Positions 8,575 to 17,538 of a DNA stretch of 64,000 nucleotides are shown in pieces (the first letter of the stretch is position 1; the number at the start of each line of letters is the position of its first letter). The DNA comes from Methylobacterium sp. UNC378MF (GTDB taxonomy: Bacteria; Pseudomonadota; Alphaproteobacteria; Rhizobiales; Beijerinckiaceae). The notes beneath the pieces are model-generated. The model was given only the letters and a program-made list of their open reading frames with translations. It had not been told where the DNA came from and did no database searches. The stretch is taken from the NCBI RefSeq assembly GCF_900103195.1, contig NZ_FMWU01000021.1, positions 61,030 through 125,029 of the forward strand. Reading direction: 5' to 3'. The position numbers and the translations under genes were made by a program.

Positions 8575-9495
8575 ATGCCGACGCCGCGTTTCGCTCAGAG
8601 CCTCGCGCTCGCCGCCCTGCTCCTGCCCGCCGCCGCCCAGTCCCAGGACCGCGGCAGCGTCAATCCGAAACCGCTGCCGCCCCTGGAGCATCCCGACGCA
8701 CCCTCGACGCCCGCCAAGGCCCTGTTCGGGCGCGTCGCCAAGGCGGCCGCCGGACCGGCTCACATCTACGGCTTCTATGCCAAGGGCTGCTTCTCCGGGG
8801 GCGAGGCGCTGCCGCTGGACGGTCCGAACTGGCAGGTCATGCGTCCCTCCCGCAACCGGATGTGGGGCACCCCCTATCTCGTCGACTTCATCGAGCGCCT
8901 GTCGCAGAAGGCCGTCCGGGTCGGCTGGCCGGGCCTGCTCGTGGGCGACATGGCGCAGCCCCGGGGCGGCCCGATGATCACCGGCCACGCCTCGCATCAG
9001 ATCGGCATCGACGCCGATGTCTGGCTGACGCCGATGCCCGACCACCGCATGAGCCGGGCCGAGCGCGAGGAGACCTCGGCCACCGACATGGTCCGCCCTG
9101 ACCGCCTCGATATCGATCCGGAGGTCTGGACGCCGACCCACCTGCAGCTGATCAAGATCACGGCCGAGCAGCCGGAGGTGGAGCGCATCTTCGTCAACGC
9201 GGCGATCAAGAAGGCGCTCTGCCGCGACGCCGCGGGCAGCCGCTGGATGTCGAAGGTGCGCCCGATGTACGGGCACAACTACCACTACCATATCCGGCTT
9301 TCCTGCCCGGCCGGCCAGGAGGAATGCCAGCCGCAGGGTGCGCCCCCCGCCGGTGACGGCTGCGATGACCTCGGCTACTGGTTCTCGGACCCGGTGCTGC
9401 ACCCGAAGCCGCCGAAAGTGCCGCCGAAGCCCAAGCCCGCCATGACCATGGCGGCGCTGCCCTCCGCCTGCCGGGCGGTGCTGAAGGCGCCCTAG
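8575..9495 (+). CDS. mepA: Penicillin-insensitive murein endopeptidase
   Basis: Periplasmic M74/LAS-fold metallopeptidase that cuts D-Ala-meso-DAP cross-links in peptidoglycan. The 306-residue precursor has a signal peptide (SLALAALLLPAAAQS). Seen: SRNRMWGTPYLVDFI, the zinc motif GHASHQIGIDADVWLT (His and Asp ligands), and the second histidine pair in HNYHYHIRLSCP. The C-terminal extension is proline/lysine-rich (VPPKPKPAM) with extra cysteines (C-E-C-Q, GCDDLGYW, SACRAV) likely to form disulfides. No penicillin-binding protein is adjacent. Confidence 0.93.
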   Translation: MPTPRFAQSLALAALLLPAAAQSQDRGSVNPKPLPPLEHPDAPSTPAKALFGRVAKAAAGPAHIYGFYAKGCFSGGEALPLDGPNWQVMRPSRNRMWGTPYLVDFIERLSQKAVRVGWPGLLVGDMAQPRGGPMITGHASHQIGIDADVWLTPMPDHRMSRAEREETSATDMVRPDRLDIDPEVWTPTHLQLIKITAEQPEVERIFVNAAIKKALCRDAAGSRWMSKVRPMYGHNYHYHIRLSCPAGQEECQPQGAPPAGDGCDDLGYWFSDPVLHPKPPKVPPKPKPAMTMAALPSACRAVLKAP

Positions 9496-9661
9496 ACCAA
9501 GGCTCCGGGCTACAGGCGCTCAGGGCGCGTCCGCAGCCCGGCCGTCCATCGGCGGCCCGGTCGCCCCCGCTGCGATCGCGGCGGGCCTGCGGGCTGATCG
9601 CCGCGGAAACGCGGCGGGTGCGTCACTCGGCGTGTCGGCTTCGATGTGCTAACGCATCCGG

Positions 9662-9829
9662 ATGCCCCGCTGGCTCTTCATCCTCCTCGCGACCGCTGTC
9701 GCCCTTTCGGTGCTGGGCAGCGTGCTGATCGTGCTTCGCAGCCCGAACAGCACGCCGCCCCTGCGGGGCAACGCCGTCAACGCCCCGGCGCCGGGCCCAC
9801 AGACGCGGCCCGACAGCCGGAGCCCGTGA
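9662..9829 (+). CDS. Small single-pass membrane protein (55 residues)
   Basis: A short frame with ATG at 9662 encodes MPRWLFILLATAVALSVLGS, continuing into about 20 hydrophobic residues in all. A Pro/Asn-rich soluble tail (SPNSTPPLRGNAVNAPAPG) follows. The shape is a convincing N-anchored membrane protein, but there is no good ribosome-binding site and I know no family for it. It fills the otherwise empty 337-bp gap between mepA and msrA, ending three bases before the msrA stop on the other strand. Treat as possible. Confidence 0.4.
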   Translation: MPRWLFILLATAVALSVLGSVLIVLRSPNSTPPLRGNAVNAPAPGPQTRPDSRSP

Positions 9830-9832
9830 GAC

Positions 9833-10489
9833 TCAGGCCGCGACGCCTGTTCCCACCGGGCAGCTGACGCCGGTGCCGCCCAGGCCGCAATAGCCGGCCG
9901 GGTTCTTGGCAAGGTACTGCTGGTGGTAGGCCTCCGCGAAGTAGAAGTGCTCCAGCGGCTTGATCTCGGTGGTGAGGTCGGGAAAGCCGCGCGTCCGCAG
10001 TGCCTCGGCATAGGCCGCGCGCACGGCCCGGGCCGTGGTCTCCTGCTCGGGGCTGACGGTGTAGATGCCGGAGCGGTACTGCGTGCCGACATCGTTGCCC
10101 TGACGCATGCCCTGCGTCGGGTCATGGCTCTCGAAGAAGGTCCGCAGCACCGCCTCCAAGGGCAGGACCGCCGGATCGAAGGCCACCAGCACGACCTCGT
10201 TATGGCCGGTCTGGCCGGTGCAGACCTCCTCGTAAGTCGGGTTCGGCGTGTAGCCCCCGGCATAGCCGACGGCCGTCACGACCACCCCCTCGGGCAACTG
10301 CCAGAACCGGCGCTCGGCGCCCCAGAAGCAGCCGAGCCCCAGCACGATCGTCTCGGTGCCTGGCGGATAAGGCCCCTTGAGCGGTTTGCCGTTGACGAAA
10401 TGCGTCTCGGCGGTCGGGATCGGGGTCGGACGTCCGGGCAGGGCGTCGGCCGGGGCCGGCATCTCAGGACGTTTGCGGAACGGGAACAT
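9833..10489 (-). CDS. msrA: Peptide-methionine (S)-S-oxide reductase
   Basis: Repairs oxidised methionine (the S-sulfoxide) using thioredoxin. The ATG at 10489, eight bases after GGAAGG, gives 218 residues. Seen: the catalytic GLGCFWGAERRFWQLPG-like segment with its Cys, VGYAGGYTPNPTYEEVCTG, GHNEVVLVAFDP, FFESHDPTQGMRQGNDVGTQYRS and a C-terminal resolving region with YCGLGGTGVSCP. There is no signal peptide, so it is cytosolic. No msrB lies nearby. Confidence 0.95.
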   Translation of the reverse strand: MFPFRKRPEMPAPADALPGRPTPIPTAETHFVNGKPLKGPYPPGTETIVLGLGCFWGAERRFWQLPEGVVVTAVGYAGGYTPNPTYEEVCTGQTGHNEVVLVAFDPAVLPLEAVLRTFFESHDPTQGMRQGNDVGTQYRSGIYTVSPEQETTARAVRAAYAEALRTRGFPDLTTEIKPLEHFYFAEAYHQQYLAKNPAGYCGLGGTGVSCPVGTGVAA

Positions 10490-10899
10490 CGGCTTGCCTT
10501 CCGGTCTCGGGCTCCCGCTCGATATGGGGAGGCGGGAGCCGCCGGGAAAGCGTTCGGCGCCTGGCAACCCGAATCCGCGACGCAAGACTGGACCTCGGGG
10601 CTAAGTTCCAGCTTGTATCCGCGAGAGACAGTGATCGGAGTGCCGCTCTGCGCGGCGTGGGGAAGGGCGGATCCGGATGGAAACGGGCGGAACTGCCACG
10701 AGCCACGTGCCGGACAACCTGCCTCGCAGTTCGATGTCAACGAGCACTACGCGCTGACCGTGGTCGAGGCCAAGCTCGCGGGCCGCTAAGGCGCTCCGCG
10801 GGACTGGACGCCGGCGCAAAGAGAGTGCGCCCAAAACAGGGGCTTAGAGCCGGACCCGATTGCAACGCGATCGGCCACGGCTCCCGGTCGCGCCGAAGC
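10490..10899. other. 410-bp gap with a possible gene remnant
   Basis: No complete gene is visible between msrA and the small membrane protein. The middle (10730-10789) contains a short stretch with convincing codon use that is listed separately. The rest shows no terminator or promoter that I can defend. Confidence 0.4.
10730..10789 (+). pseudogene. Possible 3' remnant of an unidentified gene
   Basis: The plus-strand codons read FDVNEHYALTVVEAKLAGR and then TAA, with G or C in almost every third position, as in real genes here. No start or domain can be joined to it, and the upstream codons in the same frame are not protein-like. It could be the tail of a decayed gene or chance. I do not recognise the parent family. 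Confidence 0.25.
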
Positions 10900-11220
10900 T
10901 CAGGGCTTCGTCAGGAACCCGATGGGCTCGCGGCCGGGCTGGCCGAGCCAGAGCAGCACCGCGCCGAGCCCCAGGCCGATCAGGGAGGCCGGTGCCAGGG
11001 TGAGCGGCAGGCCCAGGATGTGCCAGAGCCAGGGTGCCGCCCCCTCCACGCTGCCCTGCAGCGCACTGGCCTTGTCCTTGAACAGGGTGGCGATCACGTC
11101 GGAGAGCGGCGTCACCCGCAGACCGTTATTGGCGATGGAGCGGGCACCGTCATAGACCAGCGCGACGAAGCCGCCGGCCATCAGCAGGAAGCCCAGGACG
11201 CGGGCCAGGAAGCGGAACAT
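10900..11220 (-). CDS. Small two-helix inner-membrane protein
   Basis: A 106-residue protein with an N-terminal membrane helix (FRFLARVLGFLLMAGGFVAL), a soluble segment of about 45 residues containing GARSIANNGLRVTPLSDV, and a second helix (LTLAPASLIGLGLGAVLLWL). ATG 11220 has AGAAGG eight bases upstream. Similar small proteins are common in Hyphomicrobiales; I recall some carrying an automatic PetM/cytochrome-b6f label, which I do not support because no cytochrome genes are near. Function unknown. Confidence 0.7.
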   Translation of the reverse strand: MFRFLARVLGFLLMAGGFVALVYDGARSIANNGLRVTPLSDVIATLFKDKASALQGSVEGAAPWLWHILGLPLTLAPASLIGLGLGAVLLWLGQPGREPIGFLTKP

Positions 11221-11399
11221 CGCGGGGCCTTCTGAGCCTTGCCTTGCGGGCCGAGTGAGCTGTGCCGGCGCGTTCGAGAGCGCCCGCCCCGGGAGTATGG
11301 GGCCGGGACGCAAGGTGCAAGCGCCCGGGCTGAGCGGCGATACGCGCCGTTGCCGGACCTTCGCCCCCGTGCCACAGGCTCGCCCGACGGCGACGGGCC

Positions 11400-12095
11400 G
11401 TGCGGGAACGGTCGACCTTGGACGCAGGCGCGAACAACCTCGGCCTCGTGATCTTCGATTGCGACGGCGTTCTGGTCGACAGCGAGCCCCTGAGCCTTGC
11501 CTGCCTGACGGCCGGGCTCAACCGGATCGGCGTGGAGATCGACTTCGCCACCGTGCGGACGCGCTTCACCGGCACGGCGATGCCCTCGATCATGGCGCAT
11601 ATCGCCCGCGATTACGGCGTCACCGCCCCGTCCGGCTTCGTCGAGGCGGTGAAGGCCGAAACCCTGGCGCTGTTCGACACCGAGCTGAGAGCGATGCGCG
11701 GCGTCGCCGAGGCGGTCGCCGCCATCGGGCTGCCGGTCTGCGTCGCGTCGAGCAGCGATCCGGTCCGGCTGCGCCATTCCCTGACCCTGACCGGATTGCT
11801 GCCCCTGTTCGGCGACCACGTCTTCTCCTCGGCGCAGGTGACCAGGGGCAAGCCGTTCCCGGACCTGTTCCTGTTCGCCGCCGCGCGCATGGGCGTCGCC
11901 CCTTCCGCCTGTCTCGTGATCGAGGACAGCGTCCCCGGGGTCAGGGCGGCCCGGAGTGCCGGCATGCGGGTGGCGGGCTTCACCGGGGGCGGCCATTGGG
12001 GGCACGACCCGGCGGGAGCCGGCCTCGTGGAGGCCGGCGCGAGCCGGATCTTCTCGGACTTCTCCGACCTCGCCGCGGTGATCGTCGCGGCCTGA
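11400..12095 (+). CDS. HAD-superfamily hydrolase (beta-PGM/phosphoglycolate phosphatase-like)
   Basis: Predicted cytosolic phosphatase or phosphomutase of HAD subfamily IA. Seen in the 231-residue frame: motif I IFDCDGVLVDSEPLS with the Asp nucleophile and DxD, a helical cap, motif II in CVASSSDP, the motif III lysine in TRGKPFPDLFL, and motif IV VIEDSVPGVRAARSAGM. The sequence resembles YfbT/YniC-type sugar phosphatases, but the substrate cannot be told. The start is either GTG 11400 or TTG 11418; neither has a good ribosome-binding site. Divergent from the two-helix membrane protein. Confidence 0.88.
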   Translation: MRERSTLDAGANNLGLVIFDCDGVLVDSEPLSLACLTAGLNRIGVEIDFATVRTRFTGTAMPSIMAHIARDYGVTAPSGFVEAVKAETLALFDTELRAMRGVAEAVAAIGLPVCVASSSDPVRLRHSLTLTGLLPLFGDHVFSSAQVTRGKPFPDLFLFAAARMGVAPSACLVIEDSVPGVRAARSAGMRVAGFTGGGHWGHDPAGAGLVEAGASRIFSDFSDLAAVIVAA

Positions 12096-12503
12096 CCAAT
12101 TCCGCCTCCCCGAAGGCTGCCCGGGACCGGCATCCTGCCAGGCGGGCACCGAAAATCGGAAGTCCGTTCCGTTGACGGTGCGCAGTGCCGCATCCATCTT
12201 CAGGGATGCCGGCCCGACGGCGCCCACCCGGCGCTCGAGCGGGTCGGCCGCGGTGATTTGAGAAGCGTAGCTTGCCCCGCGTGATCAAACGCTAAAGCAC
12301 TGCGACGGCCCCCGCGCCGCGCGGTCCTTCAGTCTGGAGGACGTCCGATGGTCGCTCGAACACCATCCCTTCGATCCCTGCTCCTGACCGTGTCCTGCTC
12401 CCCCGCCGCCCGGCGGCGCTGTCGACGTTAGCCCCGTCGGCCCTCCGCAGCAGTCAACGCGATCCGGCACGGCGACAGGCCGGCCCAGGGAGTTTCCAGT
12501 CCG
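12096..12503. other. 408-bp intergenic gap
   Basis: No gene or RNA is supported. Composition falls slightly near 12255-12300, where a promoter for the following small gene could lie, but no -35/-10 pair is convincing. Confidence 0.4.
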
Positions 12504-12791
12504 ATGAACAATCTCGCAGAGTACCTGCTCGAAGACCGTCCTAATTTCGCGGATCCGGCCATCGGCCCTGCCGCACCGGCCCGGGTGATCGAGATCGGTG
12601 AGGTGACCGCCGGGATCGCCGTCCCGGAGGGGCGCGGCGTCCGGTTCTTCTCATCCGCGCGCGATTTCGACGGCCTCGATGGCACCGTGTTCCGCACGGC
12701 CGAACAGGCGGCCCGTGCGGCCCGCGCGCGCATGAGCGCCCGGACCCGGTCACCCGCGCGGGCGGAGCGCCCGGCGCTGCGCCAGGCCTGA
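12504..12791 (+). CDS. Hypothetical protein, 95 residues
   Basis: Unrecognised small cytosolic protein. ATG 12504 lies eleven bases after GGGAG. It begins MNNLAEYLLEDRPNFADPA. A compact central part (IGEVTAGIAVPEGRGVRFFSSARDF) looks like beta strands, followed by TVFRTAEQAARAARARM and an Arg/Ala/Pro-rich tail. The codon pattern and start signal favour a real gene; I recall similar short proteins in Methylobacterium without a known role. Convergent with the IalB gene, 8 bp apart. Confidence 0.55.
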   Translation: MNNLAEYLLEDRPNFADPAIGPAAPARVIEIGEVTAGIAVPEGRGVRFFSSARDFDGLDGTVFRTAEQAARAARARMSARTRSPARAERPALRQA

Positions 12792-12799
12792 GCCGCGCG

Positions 12800-13519
12800 C
12801 TACTTGCTGCACTCGTCGCGGGTGCGCTTCATGGCCTCAGCGAACCCGCCGAGCGCGTACTCGTCGCTCGTCGGGTTCCCGCGCAGCGAGGTCGTCTTGA
12901 TGATCAGCTTGGGGTTGCGGGCGCTCATCTCGGAGACGACCCGCGCCTCCTCGGCCGGATTCTGCAGCCAGGCATTGCCGTCCTTCACCACGAGGCCGAA
13001 GCGGCTGGCACCGAGATTGAGGCTCGGATCGGTGGGCGCGGCCGCCGAGCCGGGCTTGACCTGGGAGGCCGCGGGCTTCGACGGGAAGCCCAGCATCACC
13101 GCCACCTCGTTCTGGACGTTTTCGCCCTTGCGCACGCTCACGAACAGGTAGGCTGTGTCGCGCTTCAGGGTCTTAGGCGAACGCGCCTGTGGCTGGGCGA
13201 TGGCGTAGCAGAGCTTGTTGCGGCCATCACCGTTCACGAACACGTTCCAGTCGCCGAAGATCGCCACCGGGGTGGCCTGCTGCATCCCCGGCGGGGTCGC
13301 GGCCTTCTCTGATCGCCTGGTCCGCTCGCGGCCGTGCCGCCGCCCGCGCCGTGCCGGGCCGGCATCCCCACCGCCCGCATCGGGGGCGGCCTCCTGGGCA
13401 TGGGCTGCCGTCGCCGACAGGGAGGCGACGCCGAGCACGCCCCCGGCGAGGCCGGAGACCAGCCCGGATGCGAGCAGGGCGAGAGCTCCGACCGGGAGCG
13501 AGCGGGAGACGCGAACCAT
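12800..13519 (-). CDS. Invasion-associated locus B (IalB) family protein
   Basis: Secreted periplasmic or surface protein of the IalB family, first named in Bartonella but common in free-living Hyphomicrobiales, where the role is unknown. The 239-residue precursor has a signal peptide ending near ATAAHAQ. An acidic/Gly then Arg-rich linker (RRGRRHGRERTRRSEK) follows. The IalB domain has IFGDWNVFVNG, KLCYAIAQP, AYLFVSVRKGENVQNEVAV, NAWLQNPAEEARVVSEM and EYALGGFAEAMK. ATG 13519 fits AGGAA seven bases upstream better than the GTG at 13525. Confidence 0.88.
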   Translation of the reverse strand: MVRVSRSLPVGALALLASGLVSGLAGGVLGVASLSATAAHAQEAAPDAGGGDAGPARRGRRHGRERTRRSEKAATPPGMQQATPVAIFGDWNVFVNGDGRNKLCYAIAQPQARSPKTLKRDTAYLFVSVRKGENVQNEVAVMLGFPSKPAASQVKPGSAAAPTDPSLNLGASRFGLVVKDGNAWLQNPAEEARVVSEMSARNPKLIIKTTSLRGNPTSDEYALGGFAEAMKRTRDECSK

Positions 13520-13627
13520 CTTCACTTCCTGACGACGGGCGGCTCCATCAGGAGCCGAACCGGGGATCGGGATTAGTGAAGCTTGCGTAAAACGTCGGCA
13601 AGATGGCGAGGCAGGATCTGCCGAAAA

Positions 13628-13909
13628 TCAGACCGCGCGCGCTTCCGCCGCCAGGGCCGCGATAACTCCGGCCGGAACCGGCAGGGGTTCGAGCGCCTGA
13701 CCGGAAGGCACGGCGATCGCGTTCGGCTGGGCCGGCGCGGCGCGGCTGCGAGGCGGATCGTTGTAGGGCGTGTTGTAGCCCTTGCGGACCGCGGCCCAGT
13801 AGGACTCGCGCGTCAAGCCCGAACCGGTCAAGGCGGCGTCGATCATCGCCGTGGCATGCGCCGCGAAATCCGGCACGTTCTCCGTGTTCAGCCAACTCTC
13901 GACAGGCAT
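13628..13909 (-). CDS. Hypothetical protein, 93 residues
   Basis: No family recognised. The N-terminal part is structured and plausible: MPVESWLNTENVPDFAAHAT, then MIDAALTGSGLTRESYWAAVRKGYNTPYND. A Pro/Ala-rich tail follows. ATG 13909 has GGAG nine bases upstream. Tryptophan- and tyrosine-containing segments argue against a shadow frame. It is followed by the IalB gene on the same strand about 110 bp later. Confidence 0.5.
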   Translation of the reverse strand: MPVESWLNTENVPDFAAHATAMIDAALTGSGLTRESYWAAVRKGYNTPYNDPPRSRAAPAQPNAIAVPSGQALEPLPVPAGVIAALAAEARAV

Positions 13910-14186
13910 CCTGCGAACTCCGATCCACACGGCGAAGCTTGTAGCTGAGCGGACTTAGCCAGACGGTGAACGCGCGGGCGGGCCGAGGGTTGCAATGCAC
14001 AATTTTGAGGGGCGCTGTGGATGAGCGGGCGCCCGGTTCGGGGAAAGCGCGCCGGCCCGGACCCGGAATCGGCCCGACGGATCAGGCCGGGTTCCGAATT
14101 CGGCCGCCCTCGCGGCCCCGCGCTGTGAACCGACCAGGTCATGCCCCTCCTCTGCCATCCGCCGGTCGCCGACGGGGCGCGCCGGC

Positions 14187-15566
14187 TCAGCCCAGCCGCT
14201 CGATCCAGGCCTGCGCCTGCCGCCGGACGTTGTCGGGCGCGGTGCCGCCGTAGCTGGTGCGGCTCGCCACCGAATTCCCGACGCCGAGCACCGCGTAGAC
14301 CGCATCGGTGATCCGCGGCTCCGCTTCCTGCAACTCAGCGAGCGACAGCTCTTCCAGGCCCACCCCCTTGGCGGAGGCGACGCCGACGAGGCGGCCGGTC
14401 ACATGGTGGGCCTGCCGGAACGGCAGGCCGAGCTCGCGCACCAGCCAGTCGGCGAGGTCGGTGGCGGTGGCGTAGCCGGAGCCGGCGGCCCGGGCGAGCA
14501 CCTCGGCGTTGGGCTCCAGATCCTGCACCATGCCGGTCAGGGCGGCGAGGCACAGGGAGAGGGCCTGGAGGGCGTCGAAGGTGCCTTCCTTGTCCTCCTG
14601 CATGTCCTTCGAATAGGCGAGCGGCAGGCCCTTCATGACGATGAGCAGGCCGGTGAGCGCGCCGATGATCCGGCCGCTCTTGGCCCGCACCAGCTCGGCA
14701 GCGTCGGGGTTGCGCTTCTGCGGCATGATCGACGAGCCGGTGGTGAAACCGTCGGACAGGCGCACGAAATTGAACTGGGCCGAGGTCCAGACCACCAGCT
14801 CCTCTGCGAAGCGCGACAGGTGCACGGCGCAGATCGAGGCCGCCGCGAGCGCCTCCAGGGCGAAGTCGCGATCGGCGACCGAATCGAGCGAGTTGGCGGT
14901 CGGCCGGTCGAAACCGAGCGCCGCCGCGGTGGCGTGCCGGTCGATCGGGAACGAGGTGCCGGCGAGCGCCGCGGCGCCGAGCGGGCACTCGTTGAGCCGC
15001 GCCCGGGCGTCGCGGAACCGGCCCCGGTCGCGGGCCAGCATCTCGACATAGGCCAGGCAATGGTGGCCGAAGGTCACCGGCTGCGCGGATTGCAGATGGG
15101 TGAAGCCCGGCATCACGGTGGCGGCGTGCTTGAGCGCCGTCTGGCTGAGCGCCCGCTGCAGGTCGGCGGCCTGCTGGTCGAGGGAATCGAGGGTGTCGCG
15201 CACCCAGAGCTTCATATCGGTGGCGACCTGATCGTTGCGCGAGCGCGCCGTGTGCAGGCGGCCGGCGGCCGGGCCGACGATCTCGGTCAGCCGGCTCTCC
15301 ACGGACATGTGGATGTCCTCGAGCTCGCGCTTGAACACGAAGGTGCCGGCCTCGATCTCGTCGCGCACGGACTTGAGCCCGGCCTCGATCGCGGCCACAT
15401 CCTCCGCCGGCAGGATGCCGGCTTGGCCCAGCATCGCCACATGCGCCAGCGAGCCGCGGATATCCTGGGGCGCGAGGCGCTTGTCGAACCCGATGGAGGC
15501 GTTGATCTCCTCCATGATCTCCGCCGGGCCGCTCGCGAAGCGGCCGCCCCACATCCGGTTGCTCAT
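14187..15566 (-). CDS. argH: Argininosuccinate lyase
   Basis: Splits argininosuccinate into arginine and fumarate, the last step of arginine synthesis; homotetramer of the fumarase/aspartase superfamily. The 459-residue protein is full length. Seen: NRMWGGRFASGPAEIMEEIN at the start, HTARSRNDQVATDMKLWVRD, the catalytic-His block PGFTHLQSAQPVTFGHH, FPIDRHATAAALGFDRPTAN and the signature GSSIMPQKRNPDAAEL. The C-terminal SYGGTAPDNVRRQ is also typical. Divergent from the thioredoxin gene with only 42 bp between starts. Confidence 0.97.
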   Translation of the reverse strand: MSNRMWGGRFASGPAEIMEEINASIGFDKRLAPQDIRGSLAHVAMLGQAGILPAEDVAAIEAGLKSVRDEIEAGTFVFKRELEDIHMSVESRLTEIVGPAAGRLHTARSRNDQVATDMKLWVRDTLDSLDQQAADLQRALSQTALKHAATVMPGFTHLQSAQPVTFGHHCLAYVEMLARDRGRFRDARARLNECPLGAAALAGTSFPIDRHATAAALGFDRPTANSLDSVADRDFALEALAAASICAVHLSRFAEELVVWTSAQFNFVRLSDGFTTGSSIMPQKRNPDAAELVRAKSGRIIGALTGLLIVMKGLPLAYSKDMQEDKEGTFDALQALSLCLAALTGMVQDLEPNAEVLARAAGSGYATATDLADWLVRELGLPFRQAHHVTGRLVGVASAKGVGLEELSLAELQEAEPRITDAVYAVLGVGNSVASRTSYGGTAPDNVRRQAQAWIERLG

Positions 15567-15608
15567 GTCGATCCTTCCGCGCCCTGACCGTCCCGAGGGC
15601 CGAGCCTG

Positions 15609-16250
15609 ATGCCCGGCCGCACGCCCATCCTGGCCGGCGCGGGCGTCGCCGCGCTCGCCGTCCTCGGCCTCGCCCTATACGGGAGCGGTCTCCTGCCCGG
15701 CAACACGGGCGGCGCCCTCCAGCCCTGCGCCGCCGCGAAGCCCGCGCTCGCCCGGGTCGACGCGGCCGCGAGGGGCGAGGTCGCCGCCATGCAGGCCCTG
15801 CCGCAGGCCCGGCCCGCACCGGACATCCGGTTCAAGGGGCCGGACGGCGCCGAGACCGGCCTCGCCGACCTCAAGGGCCGGCTGCTCCTCGTGAATCTCT
15901 GGGCGACGTGGTGCGCGCCCTGCAAGGCCGAGATGCCGGCCCTCGACCGGCTCCAGGCGCAGCTCGGCGGGCCCGACTTCCAGGTCGTCGCCATCAACGT
16001 CGACACGCGCAATCTCGAGAAGCCGCCGGAATGGCTGAAGCAGGCGGGGATCCACGACCTCGCCTTCTATGCCGATCCCGGCGGCCGCGTGCTGCCGATC
16101 ATCCAGCGCGACACCCAATCGCCCGGCCTGCCGACCACGATGCTGATCGACGCACAAGGCTGCACCATCGGGGTGATGAAGGGGCCAGCCGCGTGGTCCA
16201 GCCCGGACGGGCTGGCGCTGATCCGCGCGGCCCTGGGGCGGACGTCGTAG
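15609..16250 (+). CDS. tlpA: TlpA-family membrane-anchored thiol:disulfide oxidoreductase
   Basis: Periplasmic thioredoxin-like protein tethered by an N-terminal helix (ILAGAGVAALAVLGLALYGS). The thioredoxin domain (about residues 70-213) contains LLLVNLWATWCAPCKAEMP with the CAPC redox pair, VVAINVDTRN, and the cis-Pro loop GLPTTMLIDAQG. The 213-residue length and layout match TlpA of Bradyrhizobium, which reduces copper chaperones and CoxB during cytochrome oxidase assembly. No cytochrome genes are adjacent, so the target is inferred from the family only. The divergent argH-tlpA pair is seen in other Hyphomicrobiales. Confidence 0.88.
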   Translation: MPGRTPILAGAGVAALAVLGLALYGSGLLPGNTGGALQPCAAAKPALARVDAAARGEVAAMQALPQARPAPDIRFKGPDGAETGLADLKGRLLLVNLWATWCAPCKAEMPALDRLQAQLGGPDFQVVAINVDTRNLEKPPEWLKQAGIHDLAFYADPGGRVLPIIQRDTQSPGLPTTMLIDAQGCTIGVMKGPAAWSSPDGLALIRAALGRTS

Positions 16251-16314
16251 GACATCGACCGGGATGTCGTCCGGCGCTTGCACGCGCCCGCGATGCGCGG
16301 CAAGGCCTGCCACG

Positions 16315-17517
16315 ATGACGTGGCCCGCCCCCGACGATACCCCGCAGAGGCGGGGCCCGCGACCCCTCTCGATCATCCGCACGCTGCTCGCCGGCGAGGC
16401 GGCGGGCGGGCTGATCCTGATGGCGGCGGCGGCCCTGGCGCTGGTCGTCGCCAACGGGCCGCTCGCCGAAACCTACGCGCACGGGCTCCACGCCGCCCTC
16501 GGTCCTATGAGCGTCCAGCACTGGATCAACGACGGCCTGATGGCCGGGTTCTTCCTGCTGGTCGGGCTCGAGATCAAGCGCGAGGCGCTCGACGGGCGGC
16601 TGCGCACCTGGCCCGACCGGGTCCTGCCCGGCTTCGCGGCGCTCGGCGGCATGGCGGTGCCGGCCCTGGTCTATGCTCTGGCCAATCTCGGCGCCGGCAC
16701 CCTGCGCGGCTGGGCGATCCCGGCGGCCACCGACATCGCCTTCGCGCTGGGCGTCCTGGCGCTGCTCGGATCGCGCGTGCCGGTCTCGCTCAAGATCTTT
16801 CTCAGCGCCGTCGCCATCGTCGACGACCTCGGCGCCGTCGTGGTGATCGCGCTGTTCTACAGTTCCGGCCTCGACCTCACCATGCTGGGGCTCGCCGCCC
16901 TGGTGCTGGCCGCCCTCTACGGCCTCAACCGGGCGGGGATCGGATGGCTTCCGGCCTACGGGCTCCTCGGCCTCGTGCTCTGGGTCCTCGTGCTGCGCTC
17001 CGGCATCCACGCGACGATCGCGGGGGTGCTGCTCGCGCTCACCGTCCCGATCCGGGTGAGCCCGGGCCGGCCGGAGGACGCGCACTCGCCTCTGCACCGG
17101 CTGGAGCACGCCCTCGCGCCCTGGATCACCTACGGGGTTGTGCCGATCTTCGGCTTCGCCAATGCGGGCGTGGATCTCTCCGGCTTCACCCCCGAGGCCC
17201 TGCTCCAGCCGGTGACCCTGGGCATCGCGGCCGGGCTGTTCCTGGGCAAGCAGGCCGGCGTGTTCGCGAGCCTGCGGCTGGCGGTGGCGCTGGGGCTGGC
17301 CAAGCGTCCAGCCGGGGCCGGCTGGGGGCAGGTCTTCGGCGTCGCGGTGCTGTGCGGCATCGGCTTCACCATGAGCCTGTTCATCGGCGGCCTCGCCTTC
17401 CCGGACCCGCAGCACGAGACCGCCGTGAAGCTCGGCGTCCTCGCGGGCTCGGCCCTGTCGGGTCTCGCCGGCGCGGCGATCCTCCTCGTCGCGAAGCCCC
17501 GCGTCACCCCGCACTAG
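16315..17517 (+). CDS. nhaA: Na+/H+ antiporter NhaA
   Basis: Electrogenic antiporter of the inner membrane that expels Na+ in exchange for protons. The ATG at 16315 gives 400 residues and about 12 membrane helices. Seen: AGFFLLVGLEIKREALDG, the ATDIAFALGVLALLG segment, the paired acidic residues in VAIVDDLGAVVVIALFYSS (ion-binding Asp-Asp), GIHATIAGVLLALTVPI, and GIGFTMSLFIGGLAF. The frame continues through the following repeat into the carbamoyltransferase frame, but a TAG at 17515 ends nhaA in its own frame. Confidence 0.95.
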   Translation: MTWPAPDDTPQRRGPRPLSIIRTLLAGEAAGGLILMAAAALALVVANGPLAETYAHGLHAALGPMSVQHWINDGLMAGFFLLVGLEIKREALDGRLRTWPDRVLPGFAALGGMAVPALVYALANLGAGTLRGWAIPAATDIAFALGVLALLGSRVPVSLKIFLSAVAIVDDLGAVVVIALFYSSGLDLTMLGLAALVLAALYGLNRAGIGWLPAYGLLGLVLWVLVLRSGIHATIAGVLLALTVPIRVSPGRPEDAHSPLHRLEHALAPWITYGVVPIFGFANAGVDLSGFTPEALLQPVTLGIAAGLFLGKQAGVFASLRLAVALGLAKRPAGAGWGQVFGVAVLCGIGFTMSLFIGGLAFPDPQHETAVKLGVLAGSALSGLAGAAILLVAKPRVTPH

Positions 17518-17538
17518 CGGGCGGCCGGCGGCGCCTCC

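Noticed and set aside
10900..11220. Cytochrome b6f PetM-like subunit
   Set aside because: The protein is only two short helices and no cytochrome b6f genes are present. The similarity is an artefact of hydrophobic helices.
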